A DNA stretch of 64,000 bases from Forficula auricularia (Eukaryota; Arthropoda; Insecta; Dermaptera; Forficulidae), in the NCBI GenBank assembly GCA_024734495.1, contig JALMQS010000089.1, positions 3,862,118 through 3,926,117 on the forward strand. The letters run 5' to 3'. Of the stretch, positions 1 through 10,733 are shown in pieces. The position numbers were made by a program, and so were the translations under genes. Numbering within the stretch: the stretch's first letter is position 1; the number at the start of each line of letters is the position of its first letter. The notes beneath the pieces are model-generated. The model saw only the letters and a list, made by a program, of their open reading frames with translations. It ran no database searches and was not told the origin of the DNA.

Positions 1-695
1 CTCCTTCATGCCATGCCAAGGGGATGCCATGCTCTGAAGTATGTTTGTACTTTTGTTATCTAAAAGAACAAGAGAATTACACACCTACGCGTTACCCATT
101 GATAAAAGCATTTGGTTTTTCATAAAATTAGGAAAACCTTAGTCGTCATCTCAATGTTAGTATTAGAAGGACGAGCAACTACCTGAGGAATAAGGATCTG
201 TGAAAACATGGATTGAAGTTAATTAGGTTTAGGGATAGGACATGATTCTCTTGATAAAAAATCATGAGCTCACGTGGGCAGGGATGCCATGCCCTGAAGT
301 AGGTTTATACTTTTGTTATCTAAAAGAACAAAGAGGTACACACCTACTCGTTACCCATTGATAAAGCATTTGGTTTTTCATAAAATAAGAAAACCTTAGT
401 CGTAATCTCAATGTTAGTATTAGAAGGACGAGCAACTACCTGAGGAATAAGGATCTGTGAAAACATGGATTGAAGTTGATTAGGTTTAGGGATAGGACAT
501 GATTCTCTTGATAAAAGAATCATGAGCTTACGTGGGCAGGGATGCTAGGCCCTGAAGTAAGTTTGTACTTCTTTATCAAAAAGAACAAAGAAGTACAAAC
601 CTACCCGTTACCCAAAAATAAAGAATTTGTTTTTCCATAAAATAAGAAAACTGAAGACTTATTATTAATGTTAGTATTAGAAGGTAGAGCACCTA
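1..695. repeat. Satellite-like tandem array, block 1 (unit about 258-261 bp)
   Basis: The motif GGGATGCCATGC starts units at 20 and 281, and a variant starts a third at 539, giving periods of 261 and 258 bp. Each unit continues through a segment with TGTACTTTTGTTATC, then TTAGTATTAGAAGGACGAGC, then GGTTTAGGGATAGGACATG. The first two units are nearly identical. The third decays after about 695. No ORF runs through the unit, so it is non-coding satellite DNA or the tandem core of a larger element. The array runs off the left edge of the window. Confidence 0.9.
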
Positions 696-994
696 CCTGG
701 AAAAATAAAAAAAATACTATTAGTAAAATAATATAATGAATTTAAAGTATTTTTTATAGAAATATTCGGTATAAAATTATATGTAATATATTATTTATTA
801 AATTGATCTTTTTTTGAAACTAGAATAAAAGTACTTGAAAAATTTACAGTATTTATAGAAAAGGTTATTATAAAGATATCTTACCTTATCAGCCAAACTC
901 TCGTGGCTTGGACTTGGAATTATCTTACCCCACAGGAAGACACTATTACACTAGAGAATAAATATAAATATACTCGCGAATCATTTCGATTTCG
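696..994. other. AT-rich spacer inside the tandem array
   Basis: This spacer separates the two array blocks. It is highly AT-rich and unlike the repeat unit. I see no gene or recognised element in it. Confidence 0.5.
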
Positions 995-1665
995 AAGGAA
1001 TAAGGATCTGTGAAAACAGGGATTGAAGTTGATTAGGATTAGGGATAGGGATAGGACATGATTATTTTGGGAAAAGAATCATGAGCTAATGTGGGCAGGG
1101 ATGCCATGCCCTGAAGTAGGTTTGTACTTTTGTTATCTAAAAGAACAAAGAATTACACACCTACGCGTTACCCATTGATAAAGCATTTGGTTTTTCATAA
1201 AATAAGAAAACCTTAGTCGTAATCTCAATGTTAGTATTAGAAGGACGAGCAACTACCTGAGGAATAAGGGTCTGTGAAAACATGGATTGAAGTTAATTAG
1301 GTTTAGGGATAGGACATGATTCTCTTGATAAAAAATCATGAGCTCACGTGGGCAGGGATGCCATGCCCTGAAGTATGTTTGTACTTAGCAACTACCTGAG
1401 GAATAAGGATCTGTGAAAACATGGATTGAAGTTAATTAGGTTTAGGGATAGGACATGATTCTCTTGATAAAAAAATCATGAGCTCACGTGGGCAGGGATG
1501 CCATGCTCCTGAAGTAGGTTTGTACTTTTGTTATCTAAAAGAACAAAGAAGTACACACCTTCTCGTTACCCATTGATAATGAATTTGGTTTTCCATAAAA
1601 TAAGAAAACCTATTCGTAATCTCAAATTCCTTAATATAACTCATGTAAAGTTGTTTATTATTGAG
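995..1665. repeat. Satellite-like tandem array, block 2, with an internally deleted unit
   Basis: The same unit resumes at 995 in its middle. GGGATGCCATG marks restart at 1098, 1355 and 1495. The 1098-1355 period is 257 bp, but the next is only 140 bp because about 120 bp are missing: TTTGTACTT jumps straight to AGCAACTACCTGAGG at 1386. The last unit fades near 1640-1665. Confidence 0.88.
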
Positions 1666-1742
1666 GTGTAGAGTCAGCTGAGAGGTAGGATGAAGTTGGA
1701 CAAGGTATATTGTAATACTCACAGTTGATGTTTCATCCGTCA

Positions 1743-1935
1743 CTGGCTGATACTCACTTCCAATCTGCCTATCACTCCCACTTATATACTTACCCATCTC
1801 CCCACTCCAAAACCATTGTCCCTATCTCCCCCTACTCACTGTCCCTATCTCCTCCTCTCCAACACATTGTCCCTATCCCCCCTCACTGTCCCTATCTTCT
1901 CCCCACTTTTCATTCTGCCAATTTCCCCCACTCTT
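1743..1935. repeat. Pyrimidine-rich minisatellite-like stretch
   Basis: This C/T-rich tract repeats TGTCCCTATC at 1817, 1840, 1868 and 1887 with variable spacing. The proline- and serine-rich ORFs that can be read here follow from the composition and do not look like a gene. Confidence 0.75.
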
Positions 1936-2040
1936 ATATACCCTTCGTGAACAATTAGTGAAAGCTATTCTTAGCTTATCTTCCGTGATAATCTTAATCT
2001 GCTTAGTATTGTAATTATTTTACCTTGTTTAACCCACGCC

Positions 2041-2142
2041 ATTCGATTTTCACTTATTACTACTAATTTTTTAACTGTGTTTAAAGCACTCTATTCGATT
2101 TTCACTGATCATTACTAATTATTTAGCAGTGTTTAAAAGTAC
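2041..2142. repeat. Two diverged copies of a roughly 50-bp unit
   Basis: ATTCGATTTTCACT opens copies at 2041 and 2093, and each continues into ...ATTACTACTAATT and ...GTGTTTAAA. This is a short local tandem duplication with no coding potential. Confidence 0.7.
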
Positions 2143-2412
2143 TAGTGGTACTCATAAAGACCGATGAAAATCACACACTAATTCAATTGTTGATTCTCTT
2201 GTCTAGATTTAAATGATAAAAGATTTAAATAAAAAAAAATGATAAAAATTAATTAATATAGATTAAAAAATATTTATAACTAAAAATTAGATTATTTTAC
2301 ATAGCCCAAAAATGAATGAACGTACCTGAATTATATTGATTTTTTAATGAGACAGATATCGGTAATTAATTGAGTTATTGAAACCTCAAAATATATTCGC
2401 TTTTACTATAAA

Positions 2413-2432
2413 TACACATACACACACACACA
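2413..2432. repeat. (CA)n microsatellite
   Basis: A short CA dinucleotide run lies in AT-rich DNA. Confidence 0.85.
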
Positions 2433-2884
2433 TGTAATATTAGTTGAAAATCGATTTCTATTTGTAATTTAAGTCAACATGAACTGCAAATAGTCAGTGA
2501 TATCTGATTAATATTAAAGAAATACAAATATTAATAACAAATTTTAAATTTAGGGAACATTAGGGAATATTAATATTCCAAATGACTTCGGATAAAGTTT
2601 AGCAAGGATCCGTTGCAGTTTATTTTATCTAGTTTTAAATATGTTTCTATATTAAATAATATATTTTTTGCCAAATTTACTCTTGCTTTCATAGACCCTA
2701 CATCATACCAAACAACTAATTATACTATATATGCCCTGAGTTAGGCAAGAATACATTTTCTGAAAAGAAATAATTTTATTTGAAAGTAATGGAAGGCAGC
2801 CCAGAGGTAGTGAGGAAAGAAAAAATTAACACATATAAAATAAGGTGTAATTTATTGGAATCCTTCCTCCTTTCCTTTCAAACC

Positions 2885-2916
2885 GACGTTTCGGAGGATT
2901 TTTCCTCCTTCTTCAG
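2885..2916 (-). ncRNA. Hammerhead-ribozyme-like core
   Basis: On the minus strand it reads CTGAAGA, one extra A, stem II GGAGGA/TCCTCC with an AAAA loop, then GAAAC-GTC. CTGANGA and GAAA match the conserved core. ACGT across stem III is self-complementary, as in dimer-forming animal hammerheads. The unpaired base before stem II departs from the textbook core, so activity is unproven. Confidence 0.6.
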
Positions 2917-3130
2917 GGTTTCAAAGGGTCAATGAATGAAACAAATAAAATGTTTCCTTCTTCTCTCCACAGTAGTGTTCAAAAACTTTCTTCATTTTTA
3001 ACAAAAGGCATAGAAAGACAATTTTTTTTGTCTTTCTATGCCTTTTGTTAAAAATGAAGAAAGTTTTTGAACACTACTGTGGAGAGAAGAAGGAAACATT
3101 TTATTTGTTTCATTTATTGACCTTGAAACC

Positions 3131-3163
3131 CTGAAGAAGGAGGGAAAAATCCTCCGAAACGTC
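3131..3163 (+). ncRNA. Hammerhead-ribozyme-like core (partner arm)
   Basis: This mirror copy of the core at 2885-2916 has one extra G in stem II. The order is CTGAAGA, stem II GGAGG.../CCTCC, GAAAC-GTC. The sequence after it contains CAATAAATTACACC, which resembles the sequence after the core at 37559. Confidence 0.6.
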
Positions 3164-3328
3164 GGTTTGAAAGGAAAGGAGGAAGGATTCCAATAAATTA
3201 CACCTTATTTTATATGTGTTAATTTTTTCTTTCCTCACTACCTCTGGGCTGCCTTCCATTACTTTCAATTAAAATTTCTACCAGTCCATCTCTCTCCAGA
3301 GAAAATTTCGTTGCAAAAATAATTTTAT

Positions 3329-3997
3329 AATTAGGATTAAATTTATATTTCCATTCTGGCCAACTCATTTATTGAGAACAAAATTTTAATAAAATAATTA
3401 CTCAATTCCTATATGGCATTTACTTAAATTTTATAAATTAATATTTTAGTATAAAATATAATTATGTATGCCATTTGGGTACAAAGACACATCATCAAGA
3501 AATTATTCCCTTCGTTTTTTTCATATAAAACTAAAGAAAAAGCAATTACTTAATAATTAAATTGATCATTCATTCAGTTGAGCATAGCAGCGGAAGTATA
3601 TTTTCTTCTTTTGGATAAAAAAAAGGAAGGTTATAATTTTTTGGTGTTGTCGCTGTGAATATTGACCTAGTATTTATATACCGGAAGCTAACAAAATATA
3701 TATTCATTATTAACAGTGACTTCGTGGTTACTGATTATTATTTATTAAATCGCATGTTGTCAATTAAAATTGCTTTATATCAATAAAAAATTATAAAAAT
3801 TTTATGGTCAATTTCAATAGTCCATTCATAAAGAAGTGTTTTTTTATATGCCTTCGAAATACTTTGATTGATGATTGATATAATTTCTTACCGATATAAA
3901 GCAATATTAATTAACCTCTTCCTTCCTAATTGTAATATCATTTTTATTGACCCTTTTGCTCTGAAGATGGGAATTATGACACTACAACATAGCAGGC
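3329..3997. other. AT-rich stretch without recognisable features
   Basis: I see no gene, clear repeat or terminal inverted repeat here. Confidence 0.4.
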
Positions 3998-4031
3998 ATA
4001 GTTAAATTTATTTGAAAAGTTTTTATTAAGT

Positions 4032-4079
4032 AGCAGAGTTGTTTATTCATAAAGAGAAACAAAGAGGTTGTCCTCTGCT
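4032..4079 (+). other. M2 hairpin module
   Basis: Stem P1 is AGCAGAG (4032-4038) with CTCTGCT (4073-4079). Stem P2 is TTGTTT (4039-4044) with AAACAA (4057-4062). The loop holds CATAAAGAG. Compared with the copy at 62124, P2 changes to TTGATT/AATCAA, which keeps the pairing. This suggests a structure held at the RNA level. No known ribozyme class was recognised. Confidence 0.65.
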
Positions 4080-4290
4080 TGAAGCAAATAAATAATATAA
4101 ACCTATATATATTTGATATAGATTATGTATGTTTATTTGCATCAAGCAGAGGACAACCTCTTTGTTTCTTTTTACTTGGGGAAAGTGGTGTAGGTTTTAG
4201 GTGAAACATGATATTAATTAATAAAGTAAAGGGAGTGTAGTTTCACAGTGAATGAAATAAAACTCAAAGAAGTTTATACAAAATCAATTT

Positions 4291-4316
4291 ATTTCGGATT
4301 ATTAGCCCATCATCAG
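4291..4316 (-). ncRNA. Degenerate hammerhead-like core
   Basis: The minus strand reads CTGATGA-T-GGGCTAATAATCC-GAAAT. The CTGATGA and GAAA boxes are intact and stem II is short (GG/CC with a weak extension). The palindromic stem III of other copies is lost, so this copy is probably inactive. Confidence 0.5.
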
Positions 4317-4396
4317 GAGTTTACAGATTAAAAACTAATTTCTCTTTGTTTCTATTTATAGTTAAATTTGTTTAGGTTTCAGGGGGGGGGGGGGAA

Positions 4397-4640
4397 GAAG
4401 CTTTGGGACAAATAATTAGATTATTAAATTTTTATTCAAATATTTGATTTTCTTTCACAAGTAGAATACACTAATAAAGTAGTGTTTAAATACAAAAACC
4501 CAGACAATACATTTAAACATAGCTGAGTGAGGCCGAAGATCAGGATTGTTACAGAATTTTTTATTCGATCCCAGGGGCAGGTGCACCCTCTTGCTCCCCC
4601 CACCCCCTGCGGACGCCCATATTCCATTAGCTGGACCATA
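4397..4640. repeat. Dispersed repeat X, copy 1
   Basis: It shares several blocks with 21100-21700: AAGCTT...ACAAATAATTA, a tract with CAAGTAGA, TTTAAATACAAAAA, and the block GAATTTTTTATTCGATCCCA followed by a C-rich tail. This copy is uninterrupted, whereas the second one contains a LINE insertion. The type of element is unknown. Confidence 0.6.
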
Positions 4641-5505
4641 TAACTTTAATAATTAAAAATTATTTCATATTTTTTTCTAATTTTGAATTACTTTCGTTTT
4701 TTTCTCGACGTCGCCTGCAGCTTCTGCAACTAATTCGATTCCCTTGTTCTTGCAATGCCTATCCAACGCCTTGCTTTGCTTCACAACAGAAAACCTTCAA
4801 CAAATTCAGGTATATATCTTTTTTCAGCACTATATTCTTTAGGAGTTGATTTACTCTAAAGTCCTTAATTTAATATCAATAATAATTCAATAGTTTGGTA
4901 TAGTTTCAATTTAAAATGAATTATATATTTTAGTTTCTTTTATATTTTTTAGAATGTTTTTTTCAGCAAATCCCTATTTATAAATTCAAATAAAATAATA
5001 TTTTATTGCGTTTATTTATTATGTGTTGTATATACTTGCAACTTTCCATTTGCTCCATATTTCAAACTTATTGCTGAATATATTACCAAATTAATTTTTT
5101 TACAAATCGGTTCTTTTTGGTGTTTTCTAGAAGTTTTTTAATTGAGGAGCTACAACCAGAGGATTCTTCAAGGATTCAGGGCTCAACATCTTACGTCTGT
5201 AAGGTAAATATTACAAGTCATAATATGCTCTTGATAATTTTTTTGACATGAAACATGCAGTCATCAAGGAATGATTATATCAGACAGTTGATATTTATTT
5301 TTAATAAACTCTTCTTGAGCCTCCGCAAAAAGTAAAAGTTCATTCAAAAGTCAACTTATTCGTTCAAGTATTAAATTTTTAAATATATATATATTTTTTT
5401 AAATAAAATTTTTTGTATATCTATTAATATAATGTGATAAGTATAGACTAAAGAGATATTTCCATGTCAACTTTATTTATCAACTTGCCAGATATATAGT
5501 TTAGC
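4641..5505. other. AT-rich stretch without recognisable features
   Basis: I see no supported gene or mobile element in this stretch. Confidence 0.4.
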
Positions 5506-5513
5506 CTCTATAG

Positions 5514-6276
5514 CAGCAGGTCACCAATTACTTTAATTAGGGGTCCGTTTTTCAAAAAATCATGACCGTCGCTGTCCGGAAGGTAAAAAACTGAACTATT
5601 TAAATAATATGTTTAGATATTTTATCAAAGGACAAATAAAACGAATGGGTTGCATTTTCTTGGAAATCGATTATTTCCATCTGGAGAGCAGCTTTATTAC
5701 TCCCGAAAATATTTGCAGCTTCATTACTCCATTCATTACTATACATATTCATACATCCCCAGGATTCAGAGAGTAAATGTTACTGAGGATGTCGACGACA
5801 GTCTCAACAATTTTCTTAAAATCTGTGAATCTCTTTTCAAATTCCGATTTAAGATCCTCAATGAACGTCTTGTATTGGCCGACGTCAAGCTCGTTGTCAC
5901 TGCAGATTTTTTTTTTAAATTAGGGAAATGCAGGCGTTCATTATAAAGATCGATGTTGAAAAGATCGAGTTTTCGCAAAAAGCTTTTTACTTCTGTCAGG
6001 ATCTCCCATACAAGCTTTCCTTTGCCTTGAAGTTTAAGGTTCAGATCATTGATGTGTTTAAAAATATCTGATGCCTTTAAAACATTATTTCCAAAAACAA
6101 TTATTATGTTTTGGAAAAATAAACAAATTCGATTCACAACAAAACAACAAAATTATCAAATTACGTACCTACTCAAGTTACATAATGTAAAATATTTTGT
6201 ATTGTTAACACAAGGTTCGCATAAAATAGGCCTACGGTCCGGATCCGGACTGCGGTCCGCCATTTGGTGACCCCTG
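5514..6276 (-). mobile_element. Decayed hAT element (763 bp) with 8-bp target duplication
   Basis: An exact 8-bp direct repeat, CTCTATAG, lies at 5506-5513 and 6277-6284. The ends are imperfect inverted repeats: CAGCAGGTCACCAAT on the left and the complement of CAGGGGTCACCAAATGG on the right. Both the CAG...CTG ends and the 8-bp duplication are typical of hAT transposons. The inside encodes a hAT transposase remnant on the minus strand. It is far shorter than an autonomous hAT, so it is an internally deleted copy. Confidence 0.88.
5766..6137 (-). pseudogene. hAT transposase fragment (ZBED5/GTF2IRD2-like type)
   Basis: The minus-strand reading contains HINDLNLKLQGKGKLV followed by a KSFLRKLDLF segment and HFPNLKKK. 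This pattern is typical of the middle part of domesticated-type hAT transposases, the group that gave rise to ZBED5, EPM2AIP1 and GTF2IRD2. At the run of lysines (T-rich DNA near 5908-5917) the frame shifts. The next frame continues with VGQYKTFIEDLKSEFEKRF, also typical of the family. No catalytic DDE residues or C-terminal dimerisation domain are present. It is a dead fragment inside the hAT element 5514-6276. Confidence 0.8.
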
Positions 6277-6284
6277 CTCTATAG

Positions 6285-8859
6285 CATCTGACAAATTTAA
6301 TTATTGTGTTTCTTATTATAAGAATTCTAACTTTCAAAAGCTCCTCCTGTAATAGTTTAGAAATTGTACTTAACTCTTGTGAGTGCTATAGCATTGATAT
6401 AACTCAAGGAATTATTAAATAGTTCCAATTTTTAGAAATCAAAGCGAAACCTAGTGTTGAAGACTGCGTTTGTTTGATTTGTATCTAATTTAATCGAAAA
6501 GGGGTATAAATATTCCAATATCGTGTGTTTCGTGCAAATGAGGCTGACTATTGATTTTAGCTTGTAAGAAAACAAAACCCCATGATTATGATAATATCTA
6601 TAAAAAATCTAGATAAAATTCAGTCGAATAGAAAACCTCCTCCTTTTTTGAAGTCGGTTAAAAAAGGAAAACAGAAACGTTTCTACTATAGCCCAAAGAA
6701 TCAAGTGAGCTAAATAAAGCTAGATTTTCATTTAGTCGTTGTTAGTATTATACTATTGTTATAATCTAATGTTCCTGATTGTATTATGATAAATAATAAA
6801 TATAAACAATTCAGATATTTGTTAATCAATATCAAAGGTTTCAGCAAAAATATTTCTCCATAGCCCTCTGGGCAGGTTCCTGTTATAAATATATATTTCT
6901 TTTGGGCTAGTTATAATTAGAAATTCAAATTTTCTAGTGTATTTAAATTACGATAGAGGGCGGAAGTATGAACATATCCCAAATCGTGCAGTATAATCTG
7001 AAAAACCCGCAAAATTCGCTTCCACATATATTTCCTTTATTTGTTTTTCTAATTTTTCTAAACATATCTATCGAATATCCTCCCCTGACCCCCCCCCCCC
7101 ACCGTCCAAGTTTTATTTATTTCTTACTTTTCGGCTAACTTATGAAATTTATTTTAACAAGACTCAGAGGGAGAGAAAAAAGTTATTAAGTTAAATTAAA
7201 TTTTCGAATCTATTTCTTATCAATTGCATTTCATACATTTTGAATTATCAATAGCAACTCGAATTCAGTAAAAAACACCCTCGTTTTATGAAGTGCTATA
7301 GTATAAGTATTTGTTTTCATTCAATAAATAATAACAATATCACAATCAAATTGTTTGTTACATCTTTTTCTAAATTTAATCTTTTAATTTTTTGATAATC
7401 TCTAGAAATAAATACTAGTATATAATAATATAATATACGAGTAAATGTCGCAGTCCGATTGACGATTCATTTATTTGCTAAAACGGCTATACAGCGACCA
7501 GATTTATTACAACTATGAGGCAAAAAAACATACCTTTTACATATAATAGCTCGACCATAAATCTGATTGCAATTTTAAAATTGGCTTAAGATAAAAAACC
7601 TGCTTGAAAAAAGCATTGATTTGCAATTACTACACATATATTTAAGTCCTGGACCCATGTTTTAGCTGTCTTTTTAAATAAAAAATATTGTATAATTATA
7701 CAGCTGTTTTAGGCACACAGCCTAGCCCTTTTTTAAAATATTAGATTCCATTGTTCATAAGGACTTTTCAGAGACACTATTTGAAGATTCATAAAATTTC
7801 TGCTTTTTTAAGGCTCTTATTTATAGGCGTCGTATTTTACAAGTAAATTGAAATACGGGATATGATTTACGAGCCGGCTAAATTTTTACTTAGCTTTTTA
7901 TTAAAAATGAGCCATTTTTTAATGAAAAAATTAGCCGTTTTAGATTTGCTGATTCTTCACTTAGGCTTCTCAGCCATGTATATTTAAGTAAATTGAAAAT
8001 AATTATATTCAGTTTTTACAAACAAATTATATTCCAAATTTTTCAATAGAAAAAAAAATTCCGTGATTTAAATATTAGCTTATTGCTCGTTTGCACCCTC
8101 TGTTTGGTATATCTTGAATTGATGGTTGGCATATTTGTGTGTAGGTAGCGGAGCTATCGTCAATCTTTCCGAGTACTTGTGTCTCAAATTTGAATGTTAT
8201 TATTCATACCGAGTGAGGATGACGCACATGTCGACAACCTCATAAGGAATCACAAATAAAAATAATTTCAAAAACTATAACGCCAATAGTTCATAGAAGG
8301 TGTTCGATGTTTTCTTAAGTTATTTTTAGAGATGTCCAATTCTTTCTGTTGGTTGGCTCATTGAATATAAACCATTTAAATTTTTTTCATCATATGCTAA
8401 TGGTTCATTTAAATATTTATTTTTGGATTTTACTTGTTAAGAAAGTTGCATAAGGAAAAATTGGTAAAAAATATCCAATTATATTCATTGAAGGAAAAAA
8501 GAAAAACTTTTTCAAAAACTCGGCAGGCTTTTTTCATATTTTGTTTATTTGATCATTTTCAAATGCAAACTTTTAAGTTATAAAGCTAAAACTTGGCAGA
8601 AAGGTGTAGCTTATTAATATAAACTTTTTAGCTACAACGGTTCTAAAGCTTCTCAGACTCGGTTTTATTCTGATTTTCTGTATTTTTTATCTGGTAGTTG
8701 TGAAAGTCTAAAATCTATTTAAATTTTCTTATTGAATTTAAAAGCATTTTAAAAATTGTATTTTGTGATCTCCTAATCCCGAAATACCCCTACAAGTAAT
8801 TTTTAACTGAAGTCAATATTCAGGCCAAATTGAGGGAGCTCTAATCGAGAGTCCTATAT
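6285..8859. other. Long AT-rich stretch, essentially featureless
   Basis: Apart from the short dispersed repeat at 6618-6660 and a C homopolymer near 7088-7100, I find no gene, inverted repeat or recognisable element. Confidence 0.4.
6618..6660 (+). repeat. Short dispersed insect-type repeat (GAAGTCGGTT end)
   Basis: It reads ATTCAGTCGAATAGAAAACC, then CTCCTCC, then TTTTTTGAAGTCGGTT. Near-identical segments lie at 61391-61435 (plus) and 38310-38349 (minus). It looks like the 3' end of a common insect retroposon or MITE. The exact family is not settled. Confidence 0.6.
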
Positions 8860-9108
8860 CAGTGTTCCGCAAACTTTTTGTGTTCAAGGTACACCTTCCA
8901 AATCAAGAAATTTTAGAGGTACACCAAAGAAAAAACATTGTTTATATAATATTTATTTATTATTAAAATAAATATAATATGAAATGATGTTTAATGAGAA
9001 ATGTGAGACTCTTATCTTATCTTCACAAAACTTGAGATTTTTCCACGGCACACCAACTAATGACCACGGTACACCAGTGTGCCGCGGCACACACTTTGCG
9101 GAACACTG
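8860..9108. mobile_element. Non-autonomous hAT MITE, 249 bp
   Basis: It begins CAGTGTTCCGCAAA and ends in the complement of CAGTGTTCCGCAAAGTGTG. The ends are CpG-rich and the centre AT-rich. Flanking octamers TCCTATAT and TACTAAAT match at 6 of 8 positions, fitting a decayed 8-bp target duplication. A second, inverted copy lies at 45346-45671. Confidence 0.82.
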
Positions 9109-9692
9109 TACTAAATGATATTCGGGTGAAATTAATTTCTCGTTGCCCTAAAAGTAGGAATTCATTTTCCGAACTAGTTGACAAAGATTTTGTTTTATGG
9201 GAAAATTTTTCACCTCAAAATTACTATAAAATGAAATAAATTTTAATAATTCATTACCGAGAGGGTTGGTAGGTTTGTTAGAGGACCCCAGAAGGTCGCG
9301 TTGAAATATATGAAACGAGAAAAAAGTTCTTACTCTAATCAATATTAAATAAGTATAAACTTGGGCTGGTTGTGTAAATGAAGTTTAGAACTAGGAATAT
9401 AGAACCGCAACTCCCAAAGGGGGGCGCTATGTTTAATATTTAAAATTATGATTAGAAAATGAATAAGTGAATAGATTGATTTTTGTTCAATTGTTTGTTT
9501 AACATAAATTTATGATTTTCATTTATCTTTTGATTTTATAGAAATATGACAGAGTGGGAGTAAACTTCATCCCCCTTTTATTTGAACGCACCTCCCCCTC
9601 ATGCCCCTAGTATAAACTTTAGTTTGCACGTTTGATTGTTCATTATTCATGTGAGTGAAATAAATCTAGATTATTTAATTGAAAATATTTTG
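9109..9692. other. AT-rich stretch without recognisable features
   Basis: I see no supported gene or mobile element in this stretch. Confidence 0.35.
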
Positions 9693-9705
9693 TTTTGGCG
9701 TGAAT

Positions 9706-9759
9706 AGCAGAGTTGTTGATTCATAAAGATTCATTGATTTAATAAGGTTGTCCTCTGCT
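9706..9759 (+). other. M2 hairpin module, possibly its own insertion
   Basis: P1 is AGCAGAG (9706-9712) with CTCTGCT (9753-9759), followed by TGATG as in other copies. P2 is disturbed by a small inserted ATTCATTG-like segment. Imperfect direct repeats near 9693-9708 (TTTTGGCGTGAATAGC) and 9780-9797 (TTTTGTGGAGTGACTAGC) could be an old target duplication. Confidence 0.5.
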
Positions 9760-9857
9760 TGATGTAAATAATCATACACTTTTGTGGAGTGACTAGCTTG
9801 TTATTACAACAAAACTAATTTACCTAGATAAATTAAAGAAAATTTTTGAAAAAATTT

Positions 9858-9965
9858 TATGTGAAACCTACCTAGTATTTTAAATTTTAAAAAGTTTCTA
9901 AAAAAATTTCAAATATTTTCTTTACTTTATTTAATATGTTTCACCAAGAACCTACACCATTCTCC
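9858..9965 (+). repeat. M1 module of the ribozyme-bearing family
   Basis: The module holds GTGAAACCTACC (about 9872-9883), then about 70 AT-rich bases, then ATGTTTCACC followed by ACCTACACCA. The paired GTGAAAC/GTTTCAC boxes with CTACAC-like tails recur at about 4180, 14030, 27571, 28910 and 41168. It is non-coding. Confidence 0.55.
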
Positions 9966-10043
9966 CTTAACATAATTTACCTACATCAATCAAGTATTTG
10001 AACCCGTGAAAAATAACAGATAAAACATTTCTAATTAAAAATA

Positions 10044-10079
10044 GTGATAATAAAGTTCACACCTTCGAAACTATAATCT
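10044..10079 (+). ncRNA. Decayed hammerhead-like core
   Basis: It ends CCTTCGAAACTATAATCTC, close to the well-kept copy at 56069 (CCCTCGAAACTATAGTCTC). The CTGATGA half has decayed to GTGATAA. It is a remnant only. Confidence 0.4.
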
Positions 10080-10132
10080 CAAAGAAATAAACTATATAAT
10101 TTATAGTACCTATATATCTTGGCCCCGCAAAT

Positions 10133-10733
10133 GGATGTCCAAGTGCACCATTGAGCCCTGCAGGGCCCAAAGTCTGGTCGTGAAATTATTTTAAAGGAGT
10201 ATGTTAGAAAAAAGGGGCTAGAGTGACCAACTTTTTCCACTTCATAAAAAAACATACTTATTCTATAATAAGTGGTCCGCTTCATATTTTGGATTCCGGA
10301 CACGAAATTTCATGTGGGGCCCATGCTATATTCCGAATACACTTTTTTTTATGAAAATGATGAGAGAAGGAGTTACACCAAAAAGGTGTATCCCCTAAAG
10401 GCCTGGGTTGGCCCCTCCATCGTGAAAAGAAGAAGAGGGTATTTTATAGGCTGGGCAGTGGTCGAAGGCATCTGTGGATACGGGTCTTAAACAGCTGAAG
10501 GTTATAAGTCGCGGGAAAGATGGTGGCATGGAGCGAGTTCCAGTCTCTGGAGGTCGGGCCCGGAACCCAAAATCTGAAGCGGATCACTTATTATGGTATA
10601 AGTATGTTTTTTTTATAAAAGTGGAAAAAGTTGGTCACTCTACCCTCCCTTTTTTCTAACATACTCCTTTAAAAAAATATTCACACCCAGGCTCGGGCCC
10701 CTGCAGGGCCCAAGGGTGCACTTGGGCACCCCC
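10133..10733. mobile_element. Fold-back element interrupted by a LINE 3' end
   Basis: The outer ends are inverted repeats. The left has CCAAGTGCACC followed by CCCTGCAGGGCCC. The right has GGGCCCCTGCAGGGCCC followed by GGTGCACTTGGGC. The match runs on inward through TTTTTCCACTT/AAGTGGAAAAA to about 10300 and 10555. The original loop is replaced or extended by the LINE fragment 10338-10558. The family is unknown. Confidence 0.7.
10338..10558 (-). pseudogene. 5'-truncated non-LTR retrotransposon, end of RT ORF plus 3' UTR
   Basis: On the minus strand it encodes the C-terminal tail of a Jockey/CR1-type reverse-transcriptase ORF: DWNSLHATIFPATYNLQL, then HRCLRP, then a stop. A 3' UTR follows and ends in TTTTCAT plus an A-run (T-run on the plus strand at about 10340). 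It matches the fragments at 21262-21602, 49868-50321 and 57668-58345. Only the last 40 or so codons are left. Confidence 0.8.

Larger units (their letters stand above)
2780..3316. mobile_element. Fold-back retrozyme-like element with hammerhead-like cores in both arms
   Basis: The two arms (about 2772-3023 and 3026-3276) are reverse complements with only a few indels and substitutions. They meet in a small A/T loop at 3020-3029. Each arm holds one hammerhead-like core, pointing outwards (2885-2916 minus, 3131-3163 plus). A 12-bp direct repeat, AAATAATTTTAT, lies at 2768-2779 and 3317-3328 and is a candidate target-site duplication. It includes about 50 bp of non-palindromic sequence on the right. 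Known background: retrozymes and Penelope-like elements carry hammerheads and make target duplications of about this size. Assigning this copy to them is inference. Such a perfect inverted repeat could also be an assembly or amplification artefact. Confidence 0.7.
4010..4357 (-). mobile_element. Retrozyme-like element with M2, M1 and hammerhead-like core
   Basis: Read on the minus strand, the order is hammerhead-like core (4291-4316), module M1 (about 4180-4262), a half copy of M2 (4130-4170), then a full reversed M2 (4032-4079). The two M2 copies form a hairpin around a short AT spacer. A 12-bp direct repeat, ATAGTTAAATTT, flanks the unit at 3998-4009 and 4358-4369. The match extends to 15 of 16 bases, so it is a good target-duplication candidate. 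No ORF is present, so movement would need a reverse transcriptase from elsewhere. The family assignment is inference. Confidence 0.68.

Noticed and set aside
5650..5946. A plus-strand 98-codon ORF
   Set aside because: It is the complement of the hAT transposase remnant, which has clear family motifs on the minus strand.
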